Shown piece by piece: positions 17,427 to 29,904 of a DNA stretch of 64,000 bases (within the stretch, counting starts at the first letter, position 1; each line of letters starts with the position of its first letter). The stretch lies in NCBI GenBank assembly GCA_051294375.1, contig CM119269.1:15759918-15823917 (forward strand), read 5' to 3'. The stretch is from Paraspadella gotoi. Taxonomy: Eukaryota; Chaetognatha. The notes beneath the pieces are model-generated. The model was not told where the DNA came from. It searched no databases and saw only the letters and a program-made list of their open reading frames with translations. The position numbers and the translations under genes are program-made.

Positions 17427-17785
17427 CCTTTTCATTTCCCTTTCTTTTCCGCCCTTACTTAACAGGCTCACCTGCTTGGTTCACGCGCGTCCAGGCGAGA
17501 GCTTTTCCAGTAACGCGAGATCAATGAGAAAGAAGTAAAATATGCAAAAGGAAAAAACCTCCTTAGTCTTTCTTATTTTGAAATGGATCAGGAAGTAAAA
17601 GAAGTGAAGTCTTAAGTAAGAGAGGGATTCTAGGTAGCGATCACGCTCGGGATTTCACGCCGTTGTTAAATCACCGGAAAATCTTTATGCTGCAGAAGGA
17701 ACATTATGCATTATGCATTATGCGTTAACACTTTAAAGCTTTTCTTTTATTGTGTGCTTTCATCAATTTAGGCACGCTTATTAGT
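17427..17785. other. Plain sequence
   Basis: No gene recognised. ATTATGC occurs three times in tandem near 17703-17723. Confidence 0.5.
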
Positions 17786-17983
17786 NNNNNNNNNNNNNNN
17801 NNNNNNNNNNNNNNNNNNNNNNNNNNNNNNNNNNNNNNNNNNNNNNNNNNNNNNNNNNNNNNNNNNNNNNNNNNNNNNNNNNNNNNNNNNNNNNNNNNNN
17901 NNNNNNNNNNNNNNNNNNNNNNNNNNNNNNNNNNNNNNNNNNNNNNNNNNNNNNNNNNNNNNNNNNNNNNNNNNNNNNNNNNN
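17786..17983. other. Assembly gap, 198 N
   Basis: A run of N with a non-round length, so probably an estimated distance. Open frames across it have no meaning. Confidence 0.98.
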
Positions 17984-18285
17984 CACACGTCCAAGAGAAG
18001 AGATGTCACTATTTCCAATTGTGTAACTTCACGTGCTATCTAAACTGCCGAATAAAGAAATCACACGAGACGCAACATAGTTTTATTTTAAATAATACAA
18101 AAAATATAACTGTAATCAACATGTGATGTTATCAATGTCGATAAGCTCGCGCGAACTTTGACTTTGAGAGCGAAATCGCACTGAATATCAATTGCGCATT
18201 TAAGGCAGGTCCGTTCTGCACGACCGCTGGAATGTGACTGTAAGCTTCGGCTACATTGCAAAGAAACAATGCACACTGATCCTTC
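17984..18285. other. Plain sequence
   Basis: Nothing recognised. Confidence 0.5.
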
Positions 18286-18286
18286 C

Positions 18287-18778
18287 TTCTCTCTCTCCTC
18301 TTCTCTCTCGAGCCTTTCTTTTTCTTGCGACCCTTCGTCATTATCTTCCCGCTCGTCTTTTTCTCTCTCTTCACTCCCGTTCTTTCGATCCAAGTTGACA
18401 CACATGAACGCCAGCGACAACCAACCCCGAATTAAAGTTACAAGCCGATATACAACGCTGCAGAGAATGCCTCACTTTCATTACTCTACTCTCTTCTTCT
18501 CTTTTTTCTTTCTTTTTCATTTTTCTTTACTTCTTCATTTTCTCTTGATCACACGATTGTGTTTCTTTCTCTTTTCCTTCTTCTTTCTTCTTGGTCCTCT
18601 CCTCTCTCTTCTCTCCTCTCTTCTCTCTCTCTCTCTCTCTCTCTCTCCTCGTCTCTCTCTCTCTCTCTCTACTTCTTTTCTCTCATCTCTTCTCTCTCCT
18701 CTCTCTCTCTCTTACTCTCTCCTCCTCTCTCTATCTCCTCTCTCTCCCCTCTCCTATCTCTCTCTCTCTCTCTCTTTT
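18287..18778. repeat. (CT)n-rich region
   Basis: CT-rich at about 18287-18375 and again at about 18597-18778, with ordinary sequence between. Confidence 0.85.
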
Positions 18779-19313
18779 TCTGGCCTGGATTCGTCTTTAT
18801 TTTCGTCCCCAAAGATTTTCATTTGCATGTAATCGTCGCCAAGGGCCTTTTTGAGCAAAGAGCGACGAAATGATAGGAATTCTTCATATCGTTCACCATA
18901 TTCCACCGCAATGGCTCTTTTTATGCCGCGCCCAAAATATGGCGCTCCATGTTGAGCCGGTTTTTCGGATAGAATGGATTATTGTCTACGAAAAATTACT
19001 ATATTCGTTTAAAATCATTCAAAAATTTTAACAATATAATAAATATTATACAAAACCGTGAGTCTTGAAAACTTGCAGCGTCTTGCCGGCCCAAAATCAG
19101 TAGGTGACTAAATCAATTTAATTTAATTTAATTTAATCTAATTTAATTTCATAATACATTCTCCAGCACTCATAGTAAAAAGAAATCACGAACGTATATC
19201 GAGTCAGTGACAAATGGTAAATCCCATTAAAAATCGGTTCTCATTTTAAAAATCCTCGTTTTACTGCCGTCGTTACTCTGAGGATTAAGTCGCCTTCACG
19301 GAGGCGGACAGAG
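18779..19313. other. Plain AT-rich sequence
   Basis: An AATTT pentamer run lies at about 19116-19150. Otherwise nothing recognised. Confidence 0.5.
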
Positions 19314-20119
19314 AGAAAACAAGAACGGTAATTCAAATGTATTGCGCCACAGTGACTCCCTTATCACGTGTATTTCTCGTGACATGTTATTATATGACAT
19401 GACATGATGTGACATGACATGAATACATGACTACAAAAACTTTCTTAGACCGTATATTTTTGACATGCACTGAATCAAAATTCTGTCTTTTATTCTGTCT
19501 TTTATTCCTTATAGTTTTAGGATTTCCTGAAGGCAGCGCTAGGAGTCCCTTAGATTTGAGTTTGTTTTTTTTGTTTTAACAAATGAGCAACCAACAATAG
19601 TTAAATTATATGAATTTTTAATGTAAGTGACCGACTTACCGAGTGACTGACTGACCAAAAAGTGACTCGCGACGCAACTAAAAAGGGAATTTCGTCGAAT
19701 GCGTTTCTGCCCCTCAGTCTTAACTTAAATCATCTTAACTTAAATCATCATATTTATTTATTATTAACCAATGATTTTTTAGTTGTGTCGCGAGTACTCG
19801 CGGAGCAATTCTATGAGACACTTTTAGGTTGGTCGGTCGCTTTGTCAGTCGGTATGTCTGTCTGTTGGTCTGTCCCACTTATTTTAAAAATGCAAATAAT
19901 TCGCCTATAGTTAGTTGCTCATTTGTTAAGACAGAAGAAAGAATTCCGATGCAGTGCGTATCATAAATAGACAGGCTAGAAAAGTTATTGTTGTCATTTA
20001 GTCATGTCATGTGGCGTCTTGCCATGTCATGTCACGTCATGTCCTGTCATGTCACGAGAAATACACGTGAAAATAAAGTCACTGCGGCGCAGAACATCGG
20101 ATGAACCGATCTTGTTTTC
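19314..20119. mobile_element. Foldback-type element with arms of about 350 bp
   Basis: The left arm (about 19314-19684) and the right arm (about 19775-20119) are reverse complements at roughly 70-75% identity. Matching landmarks, left arm against reverse-complemented right arm: GAAAACAAG at the outer ends; GCGCCACAGTGACT against GCGCCGCAGTGACT; an exact shared CACGTGTATTTCTCGTGACA; an array of TGACA/GACATG words; TTAACAAATGAGCAAC; and an inner ACTCGCGACGCAACTAAAA against ACTCGCGACACAACTAAAA. The left arm has about 80 extra bases near 19495-19575. The central spacer of about 90 bp holds two copies of CTTAACTTAAATCAT. There is no coding capacity. The architecture, long inverted arms built partly from short tandem repeats, resembles foldback elements or long-TIR MITEs. 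The family is unknown and no target-site duplication was identified. Confidence 0.82.
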
Positions 20120-21225
20120 GTTAAATTTAACGCGATTTTCTACTCAAGCGACCGAAAAAGCAAATAATAATTAAAATAAACAAAATCGAATATTTTTTGC
20201 AACCAGTGATTTTTTTTTCTCCCGTCGTTCGTGTGAGTCGGAGGCTGAAGAGAGAGAACGGAATCCCGTGGGAAATCGGGTTTTGGTCATTGCAGAGATT
20301 GCAAGGAATCGTCGGGGGAAGGATGTTGCTTCTTTTCTTTTGCTGATGGTAAACCTTACTTTTAACTTTGGGTATGAGAGCCGGCATAAAAACATAAATA
20401 AAAATCTTTATTGACAAAAACAATCATCGAAAACATTATGGATTATCTCTGTCTCTTTCCATTTAAAAAAAATATAGTCTAGTATGGAATATCATTTTTT
20501 TTTCACTTTTTTTTGGAAAATCTCGCTTTTTTTCCTTCTAAACTTAACTATATTTTACTTAAGCGAGATTTTTAAGCTCGAATAAATAAGAAAAAAAATT
20601 CTTTTAAGTTTGGGATTTTTTGTAATATATCCTTTCAGGGATTTTGCCTCTCGAGGCCACACTTTCATCTTAAATCATAAATTGGGGGGGAAAAAAATTC
20701 CGGTGGTCGACAGTCGACATCGCCTTTTTGAAATAGGGAAAAAGTTGTAGGAATATAGCGTGTAAAGAAAAAGAAAATATATATAGCCATATTATATTGG
20801 TAGTTATAAAAAATCATTACATTATAAAAGAATATACTTTACATAAAGAATATAATTAAATTTAATATATAGTGAAATAAAGTATTATTTTACATTTAAT
20901 AAAAAATTTTAAAGTCTAATATAGTAAAACAAGTAATCTTGCAATTTTTCTTAAAAAGGAAACGTTTTTAAAAAGTTTCATACCATTGATAAATTATACT
21001 TCATCTAATTTATTTTCATTTTGTATTCATAGGTTAGTTCTTAAAAGTAATATCTCCCAATAGAAAGACAGAATGACCGATAAATATATAATTAAGTCGC
21101 TATAATAAAGATTTTGAAACTACTTTGTGTTTACGTTAAAAAAAATTATATGACTAATGACATGAGATTAAACAGTTAAAAAACGAGGAAAAAAGAACGC
21201 TGTGACAGGAACAGGAGTGACTGGC
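20120..21225. other. Plain AT-rich sequence
   Basis: Strongly AT-rich from about 20760 to 21180. No gene or array seen. Confidence 0.5.
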
Positions 21226-21265
21226 AAGCAAGAGAGAGAGAGAGAGAAGGAGAGAGAAGAGAAGA

Positions 21266-21300
<35 letters not shown>

Positions 21301-21320
21301 AGGAGATTAGAGAGGGGGAG
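21226..21320. repeat. (GA)n-rich tract
   Basis: Interrupted GA dinucleotide repeats. Confidence 0.9.
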
Positions 21321-22850
21321 GAGCGACTGACAGAAAAAAAAACTTGAAATTCGCCGTAATCCAAAGGAGGTGATATAAAAAAAAGTCACGATTTCCAATA
21401 AACGTCCCCAAGCAAATTCCAGGTCGTCACCTTGTCAATGATTCTTCCCAGTCGTCCGAGTTTCTCCGCCTCCATCTTTTTTCCACCTTTTTAACCACCT
21501 TTTTTCCCCACCTTCTTCGCCACTTTTTTTACCACTCTTTTCGCCACCTTTTTCGCCATTTTTTTTCCTCACTTTTTTGCAGGCTTTTTCTTGCTCAGAG
21601 CTTCCCATTGTTACCTAACCGATGATAGAAAAAAAAACTTTCAGCAAATTGTGTTAAGCTTGTCAGATGTGTTTCAAAAAGTTTACAACCAGATACTGAC
21701 AGAGAAGATGCATTAAGTGAGTGGAATGATGATAAAGTGACTCGACCATTTGCAATATCAAAGTGAGTCAATTATCAATTATCACCGAACTGGACAGACA
21801 ATGAACTGAATCGATTGGCAGTCTATTTCATCCGGAGAGTCGAGAGCCAGACCAGGAATTGACTCAATCCTGTTTCACCATTTCAATCTCAGATGGAAGG
21901 CCTCGCCTCCACCTTGGCGCCTCACCGTCGCCAACCGATGTCTCTTCCGCCCATTTGAGGCTCGAACGAGGGAGAGAGGGGAAGGGAGAAAGGGGAGGGG
22001 GCAAGGGTGCAAGAAGGAAGGTGGGGCGATGGAAACGGGTAAGTGGACCAGTTGGAAAAGTGAGGCTGCAAGAAAAGGCGATGAAAACGATAAAGGCAAC
22101 AATATAACAATACACCCGTGGAGATGCTAGCATCCCAGGCACGAAGGGACTTTGGAAAAGTTCAGTGGGTCCGCGCTGCCGCCGCTTCGACCATGCAAAT
22201 TTCTTAGGTGGAGACAAGTGGGGTCGTACAAGGGTGACGGAGAAGGAGGGTGCAGTTGAGGGAGTTGTAGGCGATCAGCCGTTTCGCAAGGTTCAACGAC
22301 GCTGGCGAGGTGCGGCGCGGGCTGCGCAGTTTTAATCCTCGTCTCAGGAGGCGCAGGTGCGATGCAGTCGATTTTGACGATCGACGATCGTCCATTTCGC
22401 CGATGCTCTTTTTTTTTGTTTTCGTCTTGAATTTCCGATTCCAGAACAAAATAGAAACACTGGCGTCTGTTATCCGCTGATCTCCTTTCCACGCTCGCTG
22501 ATTTTGGGTCACTGAAAGGGGGGGGTGGGCGAGTTGGTTGACAAATGAAGCTAACTTTTTTTGTTTGAAAAAGGTTTCTTTTCTCTTGTCTCTGGTAGTT
22601 TTTTTTACAGTATTGCGAAATAAAATTATTTTCAAAAAGACAATATAATCAGTCTGATATGATTATTGATTAGTATTATTAAGCTGAGAGTTTCAGTTAA
22701 GGATTTTTGGATGCTTCGTTAACGACTGCTCATTTGTTTCGTCAACCACGTCGAAGATTCCCGCGTGTTTCTCCTCCATATTCGACCATGAGCCTCGTTT
22801 TCGATTAGGGCAGATTTCGAAATCAGAACGAGAAAACCCTACGGATTTCG
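21321..22850. other. Intergenic sequence with no recognised gene
   Basis: A diverged CCACCTTTTTT-like word recurs at 21470-21590. The region 21880-22500 is GC-richer and has overlapping open frames in several directions, none with a recognisable domain or splice framing. An ATGCAAAT octamer occurs at about 22194. Confidence 0.45.
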
Positions 22851-22899
22851 CACTCTCTCTCTCTCTCTCTCTCTNNNNNNNNNNNNNNNNNNNNNNNNN
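22851..22899. other. (CT)n tract ending in a 25-N gap
   Basis: A CT run at about 22852-22874 leads directly into 25 N (22875-22899). The dinucleotide probably broke the assembly. Confidence 0.95.
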
Positions 22900-25245
22900 T
22901 AAAGCGCATTTGTGACGGAATCTCTCAGAATACTAATCCTCAAGGTTTGAAATGGATCTTACTTTCCAATACAATCTTTTAAAACATGCGAGTTATATAT
23001 ACTTAAAATCTTCTCATCCTATAATTATCCTATTCTTCAAAGTTGAAATCGGATATATTTCTTCATAATATTTTTAAACACCTGCTAGTCACTATAATTA
23101 TATCATCGCGTCTTTCTTTTCCTACAGTTCAAGTCGGTTCTCAAATGATATTCTAAAATCGACAAATGTACTTTCAACCTAAAGTGACAGCCGGTAAAAT
23201 TAATGTCATCATAGTTTGAAGTTGGCCCCCGGCAGAGCGTTTTTGGAGGGTAATGGTATTTGAAATGGCGATTCTACAGAGCATTATTCCATTCTTCTCG
23301 CACAACAAGTCATATTAAATATTCTTTCAGGCACAGTGGGCGGGTTTGGGGAAAGAACAAACAACAACAACAAAGATGGTGCCGATGAAATTAGCTCTGA
23401 ACAGAAGTCGGAGCCATCAACCCAATTTGTCCGGTAAACGATTCTCATTGCGTCTGTTTCCAAGTAAGCTATTTTGACAAACTCAGTTTTGTTATTGTAA
23501 AATTCAATCGTTAAATACGAGTTTAAAAAAGTAATGCTCAATCGTTATAGTCTCTCACTTATTACTTTTCTTGCACTGTCACAAATACGAAGAGAAGTAG
23601 ACAGGTGGAAATATAGACAGTACATGGAGAGAGAGGAGAGAGAGAGAGAGAGAGTCCAGTAAATTGCTTCCCTAAACCATAAACAAAAACAAAGATGCCA
23701 TAAAACCAAAATCTTTTACCTCTCGGTTTTTCCTTTTGCCCTTTTTAGTTTTCTTTGATTTCTACAACAGACAATTGTTAATAAAATAATTCCGGATCAG
23801 TAACGCCTTTTTTTTCAAATTATTCACAAAAATAGCACATTTTGCGCGAATCTGTGATTGGTCAAATTCGGTCACGTGACCTTAACAATCTTCGTTATAT
23901 TTTAAAGACTTTTTTTACTAGTAAATCAATGCTTATTTAAATTAGCTTGTTCTAATGTATACTATTTTGCATAAAAAAATTTTTCTATTTTAAATTTTTT
24001 AAACAATATTAAAGAGTAAAACCGAAAAAGTAAGTGTGTCAGAAAAACAAGCCAAAGTGCGGTCAAGCACGGCAAAAGAATACTTTAAAATTTTTCTCTT
24101 AATCTTTGCCTCTTCTTCTCTTCTCTTTCTTACTCTACAATATCTCTCTCTCTTCCTGTCTTCGTAAATCTCATTCCTTGTATTTTCTTCTACTAACAAT
24201 TTCTGGCTATATTTTTAACATTTCGGCCAAATACCGTTTTTGAATGCTTTTACTAACAAAAAGAAGCGGATCTACATTTTTGTCCCTAAATTCATGTGAT
24301 CTTTCATTTCAACAATTGTTTTTTCAAAAAACTTTTATAATATATATCTTAACTAATACATTACAAATAATTTTTTTTTTTCACAATATCATTTAAAATA
24401 TCTTCGAAAACATAAATAAATAGAAAAGTCCAATCGGTATTTACGGTAAGATATGACTTTTAGGAAACTTTTCTCATTGTATCTCCCTCCCTCCTCCCCT
24501 CCTCTATCTCTCTCTCCATCCTCTCTCTCCACCGCTTCTCTTTCCCTAGAATCGACGTTTCGTCTGTTTTTCCAGAGATTTATTCCTCTTCGCCGTCAGA
24601 GGCGTTAGGGTTGAGATTCTTCCCCGTTGGCCTTTTGTTCGCATCTCGTCCGTCGATCGCGCTGGAAAAGGCATATCGCTCTCTCGAGCGTATGATTCGC
24701 GTTTTGACGAGAGGCCATTTTCGGACAGATATTGAGATGAAGATTTGGTCGAAAACTGACCTAGATTTTGTTATGATTTCTCCGAGATTTGGGATCGAAT
24801 TGACCCAGTTTAGAAATCCAAAATTAGAATGTGCGATTTGATAGTAATAACATTCTGGTATTAGAGTTCATTTTAAACATTTCAGACGTGGAATTTTATT
24901 AAGACTAGTAGTCTTCAAAGTATCATCTTTTTTTTATGAAAATTAAAATAGTTTCATACATTGAGCTTTTTTAATTTGTTATAATTGAAAATTATTTTTA
25001 ATCAATTTCGGCAAATCGGACGGATTTTTTTAGCCAATTTCCATGCAATCACAATTCACACTCTTCGGGCGAGATCTCTCGTCGTTCACTCGTGATTTTT
25101 TTTTTCACGGCTTCTCGCGGTTTTTTGTTCTCGAGTTACGCAATCACATCACAGCTAATTATGAATCCCTTTTGTTTTCATAATTTTTGCTTCGTGATTT
25201 CGAAAATGCAAAAAAAAAAAGTATTGGATAACGAAGTATGGGAGA
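22900..25245. other. AT-rich intergenic sequence
   Basis: About 2.3 kb without a supportable gene. A short (GA)n run lies at about 23624-23655 and CT-rich DNA at about 24480-24545. Confidence 0.5.
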
Positions 25246-25247
25246 AA

Positions 25248-25301
25248 CAGAGAGAGAGAGAGAGAGAGAGAGATGAGACGAGAGAGAGAGAGAGAAGAGA
25301 C

Positions 25302-25345
<44 letters not shown>
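25248..25345. repeat. (GA)n-rich tract
   Basis: Interrupted GA repeats with AGACGA interruptions, followed by an A-run. Confidence 0.92.
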
Positions 25346-25347
<2 letters not shown>

Positions 25348-25479
25348 AAAAAAAAAAATAACGGAGAAGAGGAAGAAAAAAATCAGAATTTCAGATTCCG
25401 CTCCGCTATTTTCAGATTCCAGCTTCATCCAAGAGACCATGTTTACACCAAAAGCCTCGGGAATGGGCCGGACCGGAAC

Positions 25480-26110
25480 TTTGGATTTGTGCGGGAAAGG
25501 ATGGAGTATGGTGGGGCGGTGGGGTTGGAAAGGATGAGGTATTGGTGGGGTGGGGGTCGGGAAAGGAGGGAGGCGGATAGGGGGTTCTAAAAGGGGGGGG
25601 GGAAGATTGGCGGGAGGGATCGATGGAAAAAGCAAAGATTAGACGAGAAAAAAATTTTAGGGGAGGAAGGCAGGAAAGGGAAAAAAGGGAAGATGAAAAA
25701 AGAAAGGAGAAAGGAAAAGAAAGAGAGAGAAGTTGAATAGAGGAGAGAGGAAAAGGAATCAAGGGCCGATAGTAGAGAAAGAAAAAAGGACAGGCAAGGG
25801 AGACTAAGGGGAAAAATATTTTTTTCTTAGGGAGGGAAGTAGTGATCGGAAAAAGGAGGGAAAGGAAAGGAGAAAAGAGAAAAATGGGAACCGTAGAGAA
25901 AGGAATAAGGGCTGACAAACGAAATAAAAGGGAAGAGCGAGGCTAGGGTAAGATATGAACTATAAAGGTAAACGAAATAACAGGGAGGGAGAAAATGAAT
26001 GAAGGAGTCATAAAAGAAGAGGGAGGAGAGAAGGAGATATGTGGGAGGGTGCAGGTGTAGGTGCAGGGAATAGAGAGAAAAGAGATTAGAAAGTCAGAAT
26101 CCGCAATTGA
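25480..26110. other. Long purine-rich region with a G-quadruplex motif
   Basis: About 630 bp are dominated by A and G on the plus strand. At 25547-25570 four G-runs (GGGG, GGGGG, GGG, GGG) are separated by loops of 1, 2 and 6 bases, fitting the G3+N1-7 rule. A run of nine to ten G lies near 25593-25602. No gene is recognised on either strand. Confidence 0.7.
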
Positions 26111-26180
26111 GGTCGAGCGAGAAGCGGCGTCACTCAAATGTCGAAATCCACGGAGGCCGGATTTGAGAGCTGGAACCAAA

Positions 26181-26181
26181 A

Positions 26182-26213
<32 letters not shown>

Positions 26214-26238
26214 CGACGACGATGATGTCGACGATGAA
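26181..26238. repeat. (GAT)n/(GAC)n trinucleotide run
   Basis: About ten GAT units followed by GAC/GAT mixtures. It generates poly-Met and poly-Thr frames. Confidence 0.92.
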
Positions 26239-26308
26239 GTTAGCAATCAAGGGACGACACGTCCCTTCGAACCGGCTCTGTCTTTCATGGAGGGACAGAA
26301 TCGCCGAG

Positions 26309-26732
26309 NNNNNNNNNNNNNNNNNNNNNNNNNNNNNNNNNNNNNNNNNNNNNNNNNNNNNNNNNNNNNNNNNNNNNNNNNNNNNNNNNNNNNNNNNNNN
26401 NNNNNNNNNNNNNNNNNNNNNNNNNNNNNNNNNNNNNNNNNNNNNNNNNNNNNNNNNNNNNNNNNNNNNNNNNNNNNNNNNNNNNNNNNNNNNNNNNNNN
26501 NNNNNNNNNNNNNNNNNNNNNNNNNNNNNNNNNNNNNNNNNNNNNNNNNNNNNNNNNNNNNNNNNNNNNNNNNNNNNNNNNNNNNNNNNNNNNNNNNNNN
26601 NNNNNNNNNNNNNNNNNNNNNNNNNNNNNNNNNNNNNNNNNNNNNNNNNNNNNNNNNNNNNNNNNNNNNNNNNNNNNNNNNNNNNNNNNNNNNNNNNNNN
26701 NNNNNNNNNNNNNNNNNNNNNNNNNNNNNNNN
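26309..26732. other. Assembly gap, 424 N
   Basis: The largest run of N in the window. Open frames spanning it are artefacts. Confidence 0.98.
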
Positions 26733-27368
26733 ATAAAAGAGATAGTATGAATAAAAAATCGTTGAATTTCCAAAAAATTGAATTCTACGAATCCGTTATC
26801 TATCATACACCGAAACACCATCATTCGTAAAAATATTCCGGAACAAAATGTGAAAAAGAAAAAAAAATATTCTCCCTCCCAATTTTTTTTTGCCTATTTA
26901 TTCGAATAAATTTTTTTTTAAAAAATTCGGTTTTTTTTTGCTGATTCGACTTTCGAGCGTCAATTTGCTCGATTAATCGTTAATTCTGATTAAAAAAAAA
27001 AAAAAAATCGGCAGCGATTAAAATAAAATCGATTATAAATCTAAAATTGATTCCAAATCGATTCCTACATATATATTGAAACTGACAAATTTCACTCTCG
27101 ACCAATAGGAATTTAATTGATCTCTCAGTCAAATGACCGTTAAGCACCATTTCTTTTTTTTTATCGCTTTGACATGAAATGGTTCAACCGAGGGTCATTT
27201 CTATGGATTGTCGTCGTTGTTGTTGATTAAATTGATTCTGTTTCATTCGGATAAAAGCTTTTCTCGAAGACGGTGAAAAAAAATTGTAAAACATTGAAAA
27301 TCCAATTACTTAAAATCCTGATCTTATTGTAATTTCCAAATGAGGTTTATGCAATTTAAAAATATAAC
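26733..27368. other. Plain AT-rich sequence
   Basis: AT-rich with A and T homopolymers; nothing recognised. Confidence 0.5.
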
Positions 27369-27989
27369 GAATATGAAGATCGATTGTAGAGACGGACATA
27401 CTAGAGTAGAGATGGCCAAAGGAATTTGTCAAGTGTCTCACCGAGTCACCGTGAACGAAAGACTTTAATAATTAAAGTGAAAGGGAATCATTTTTTGGTG
27501 ATAGGGTAGATGATGGAGAAAAAAGGGCTGGACTTGTCAAATTGAAAATCATGTGGTGATGGAGTTAAAAAAGCTGGAGTTGTGAAATTTAAAATTTGTG
27601 GAGATTGAGTTTCGGAGTCAACAACAGCTGAATGTCACGGATAGAGTCAACAATGGCTGCAGTTGTGATTTTGAAAAGTTGGACAATGAATGTATACTAC
27701 ATGAAATTGAATGTCATGTGATGGAATGTTGCAGACTAGAACGGAGGTAGTCGTGATTTTGAATACTTTTTCGAAGTGAATGTAAATTATAGGAGAGATG
27801 GAATGATAAATTTCTAAAATTTAGAGGAAAGTCATAAAGGATTAATAAAATGACGCAAAATGGTGATAGGAGGTTGTGGAGGTGAAGAAACATTTTAGGA
27901 AGGAGAATTAAAAACGAAACCATGACATTTAATGTCTCGGAGCTTTGACGACAAAGCGATGACGGAATGGGGTTTCCGTGTAGTGATGA
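27369..27989. repeat. 620-bp segment, copy 1, ending at a gap
   Basis: Starts GAATATGAAGATCGA and ends GTGTAGTGATGA exactly where the 25-N gap begins. It matches 28024-28640 throughout apart from scattered one-base indels. The segment also contains a diverged internal repeat (GCTGGACTTGTCAAATT, GCTGGAGTTGTGAAATT, GCTGCAGTTGTGATTTT) with a period of about 60-70 bp. Confidence 0.93.
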
Positions 27990-28014
27990 NNNNNNNNNNN
28001 NNNNNNNNNNNNNN
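27990..28014. other. Assembly gap, 25 N
   Basis: A 25-N placeholder between two near-identical 620-bp segments. The two flanks very likely overlap and no sequence is missing. Confidence 0.98.
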
Positions 28015-28023
28015 CAGCGAAGA

Positions 28024-28640
28024 ATGAATATGAAGATCGAATTGTAGAGACGGAACAACTTAGAGTAGAGATGGCCAAAGGATTTTGTCAAGTGTCTCAC
28101 GAGTCTACCGTGAACGAAAGACTTAATAATTAAAGTGAAAAGGGAATCTTTTTTTGGTGATAGGGTAGATGATGGAGAAAAAGGCTGGACTTGTCAAATT
28201 GAAATCATGTGGTGATGGAGTTAAAAAAGCTGGAGTTGTGAATTTAAAATTTGGGAGATTGAGTTTCGGAGTCAACAACAGCTGAATGTCACGGATAGAG
28301 TCAACAATGGCTGCAGTTGTGATTTGAAAGTGGACAATGAATGTATACTACATGAATGAATGTCATGTGATGGAATGTTGCAGACTAGAACGGAGGGTAG
28401 TCGTGATTTTGGAATACCTTTTTCGAAGATTGAATGTAAATTATAGGAGAGATGGAATGATAAATTTCTAAAATTAGAGGAAAGTCATAAAGGATTAATA
28501 AAATGACGCAAAATGGTGATAGGAGGTTGTGGAGGTGAAGAAACATTTTAGGAAGGAGAATTAAAAACGAAACCATGACATTTAATGTCTCGGAGCTTTG
28601 ACGACAAGCGATGACGGAATGGGTTTCCGTGTAGTGATGA
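28024..28640. repeat. 620-bp segment, copy 2, starting at a gap
   Basis: The same sequence as 27369-27989, beginning about ten bases after the gap and running on into unique sequence (CAGGCCTTGGCGAGG). Differences are mainly one-base indels, as expected of two readings of one locus. Confidence 0.93.
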
Positions 28641-28774
28641 CAGGCCTTGGCGAGGGTGACACGCGGTGATGACAAAGGGGAGACTAACGATGGAGCCACC
28701 ATCGGCGCCAAAGTCCTGGCTGACGTTGAAGATGGGTAAACTCGTGATCCTATTGTTAAGCGTGAGGAAGGAGG

Positions 28775-28867
<93 letters not shown>
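28775..28867. repeat. (GA)n microsatellite
   Basis: About 90 bp of GA repeats with one interruption. Confidence 0.96.
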
Positions 28868-28868
<1 letters not shown>

Positions 28869-29169
28869 GGTCGGAGGAGAAAGGAGTAGGAATGAAGAGT
28901 AAGGAAAGAAGAGAGAAAGAAGTCATCTATCGAAAAGACAAAGTTAAAAAAAAAAACGAATCCTTTTGTGGTCGTAGATGTGGTTGAAACGTGGAGGATC
29001 TCCGACCACGCGGGCATCATCGCTCCTTGCCCCCTTCCTGTGGGGAATGAGGAAACGCGTCATAAAACGAAGTGGAACTAAAATGTTTTTCAAGCATATT
29101 TTACTCGTTTCGCCCGGCGAGTTGTTAGTTGGACCCATGAGTACAGACTTTGAAAGGGGGGTTTAATGG
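28868..29169. other. Plain sequence
   Basis: Nothing recognised between two GA microsatellites. Confidence 0.5.
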
Positions 29170-29171
29170 AG

Positions 29172-29247
<76 letters not shown>
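29170..29247. repeat. (GA)n microsatellite
   Basis: An almost perfect GA run of about 75 bp. Confidence 0.97.
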
Positions 29248-29250
<3 letters not shown>

Positions 29251-29900
29251 CGAAGCAAAGGAGTTTACGACCTAATTGAATGAGGTCCGCATTTAGGGAT
29301 GGCGTTTTCTACTGCTTCTTCTTCTTCTTCTTCTTCGGCACTATTTGTCAAAAGCGCCCCTTGTCTTTTCCTAATTCGAGAGCTAAATCCTTAACCTAAT
29401 ATCTAAACCGGACCATTTATCTAATCCTTAACCTTAATCTTAAAACCTCCAAATAACTTTAATTCTGAATTTAAGCGGAAATTGAGCGCTTTTGGAAAAG
29501 AATGCTTCAACTTCATTATATTTTCTTGTTTCTTTCCTTTTTTTTTTCTTCAACTTATTTTTCTATAATCACCTTCTTTCTTTCTCTCCTGAATCTCCTT
29601 CCTTTTGTAATTATTCTCTCCTTCCTCTTCCTTCTTTTTCCGACTTCATCTTTCACTTTCCATTAGGCACAAGACAACGAAGTTCCTCTTTTTTCTTTCG
29701 AAAAAGATTTTTTTGCTTCTGGAGATTTTCTATTGACGCTGGTCTGTCGGTCGGTGTGTCTGTCTGAGTGTCTCTCTGTTTGTTTGTCTGTCTGACTCTG
29801 GACTTTATTCTTTGCTCCGGATCTCCGTTAAACAAATTAGAAAAAAATTGCAATGTGTTGAAAACTTTTTAAAATAATTTTGAATAATTTTTTGGCAGAT
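29248..29900. other. Intergenic sequence with a short (CTT)n run
   Basis: (CTT)n at about 29314-29336. At 29740-29800 GTCTGTCGGTCGGT-like words recur, as they do elsewhere in the window. No gene. Confidence 0.5.
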
Positions 29901-29904
29901 CTTC

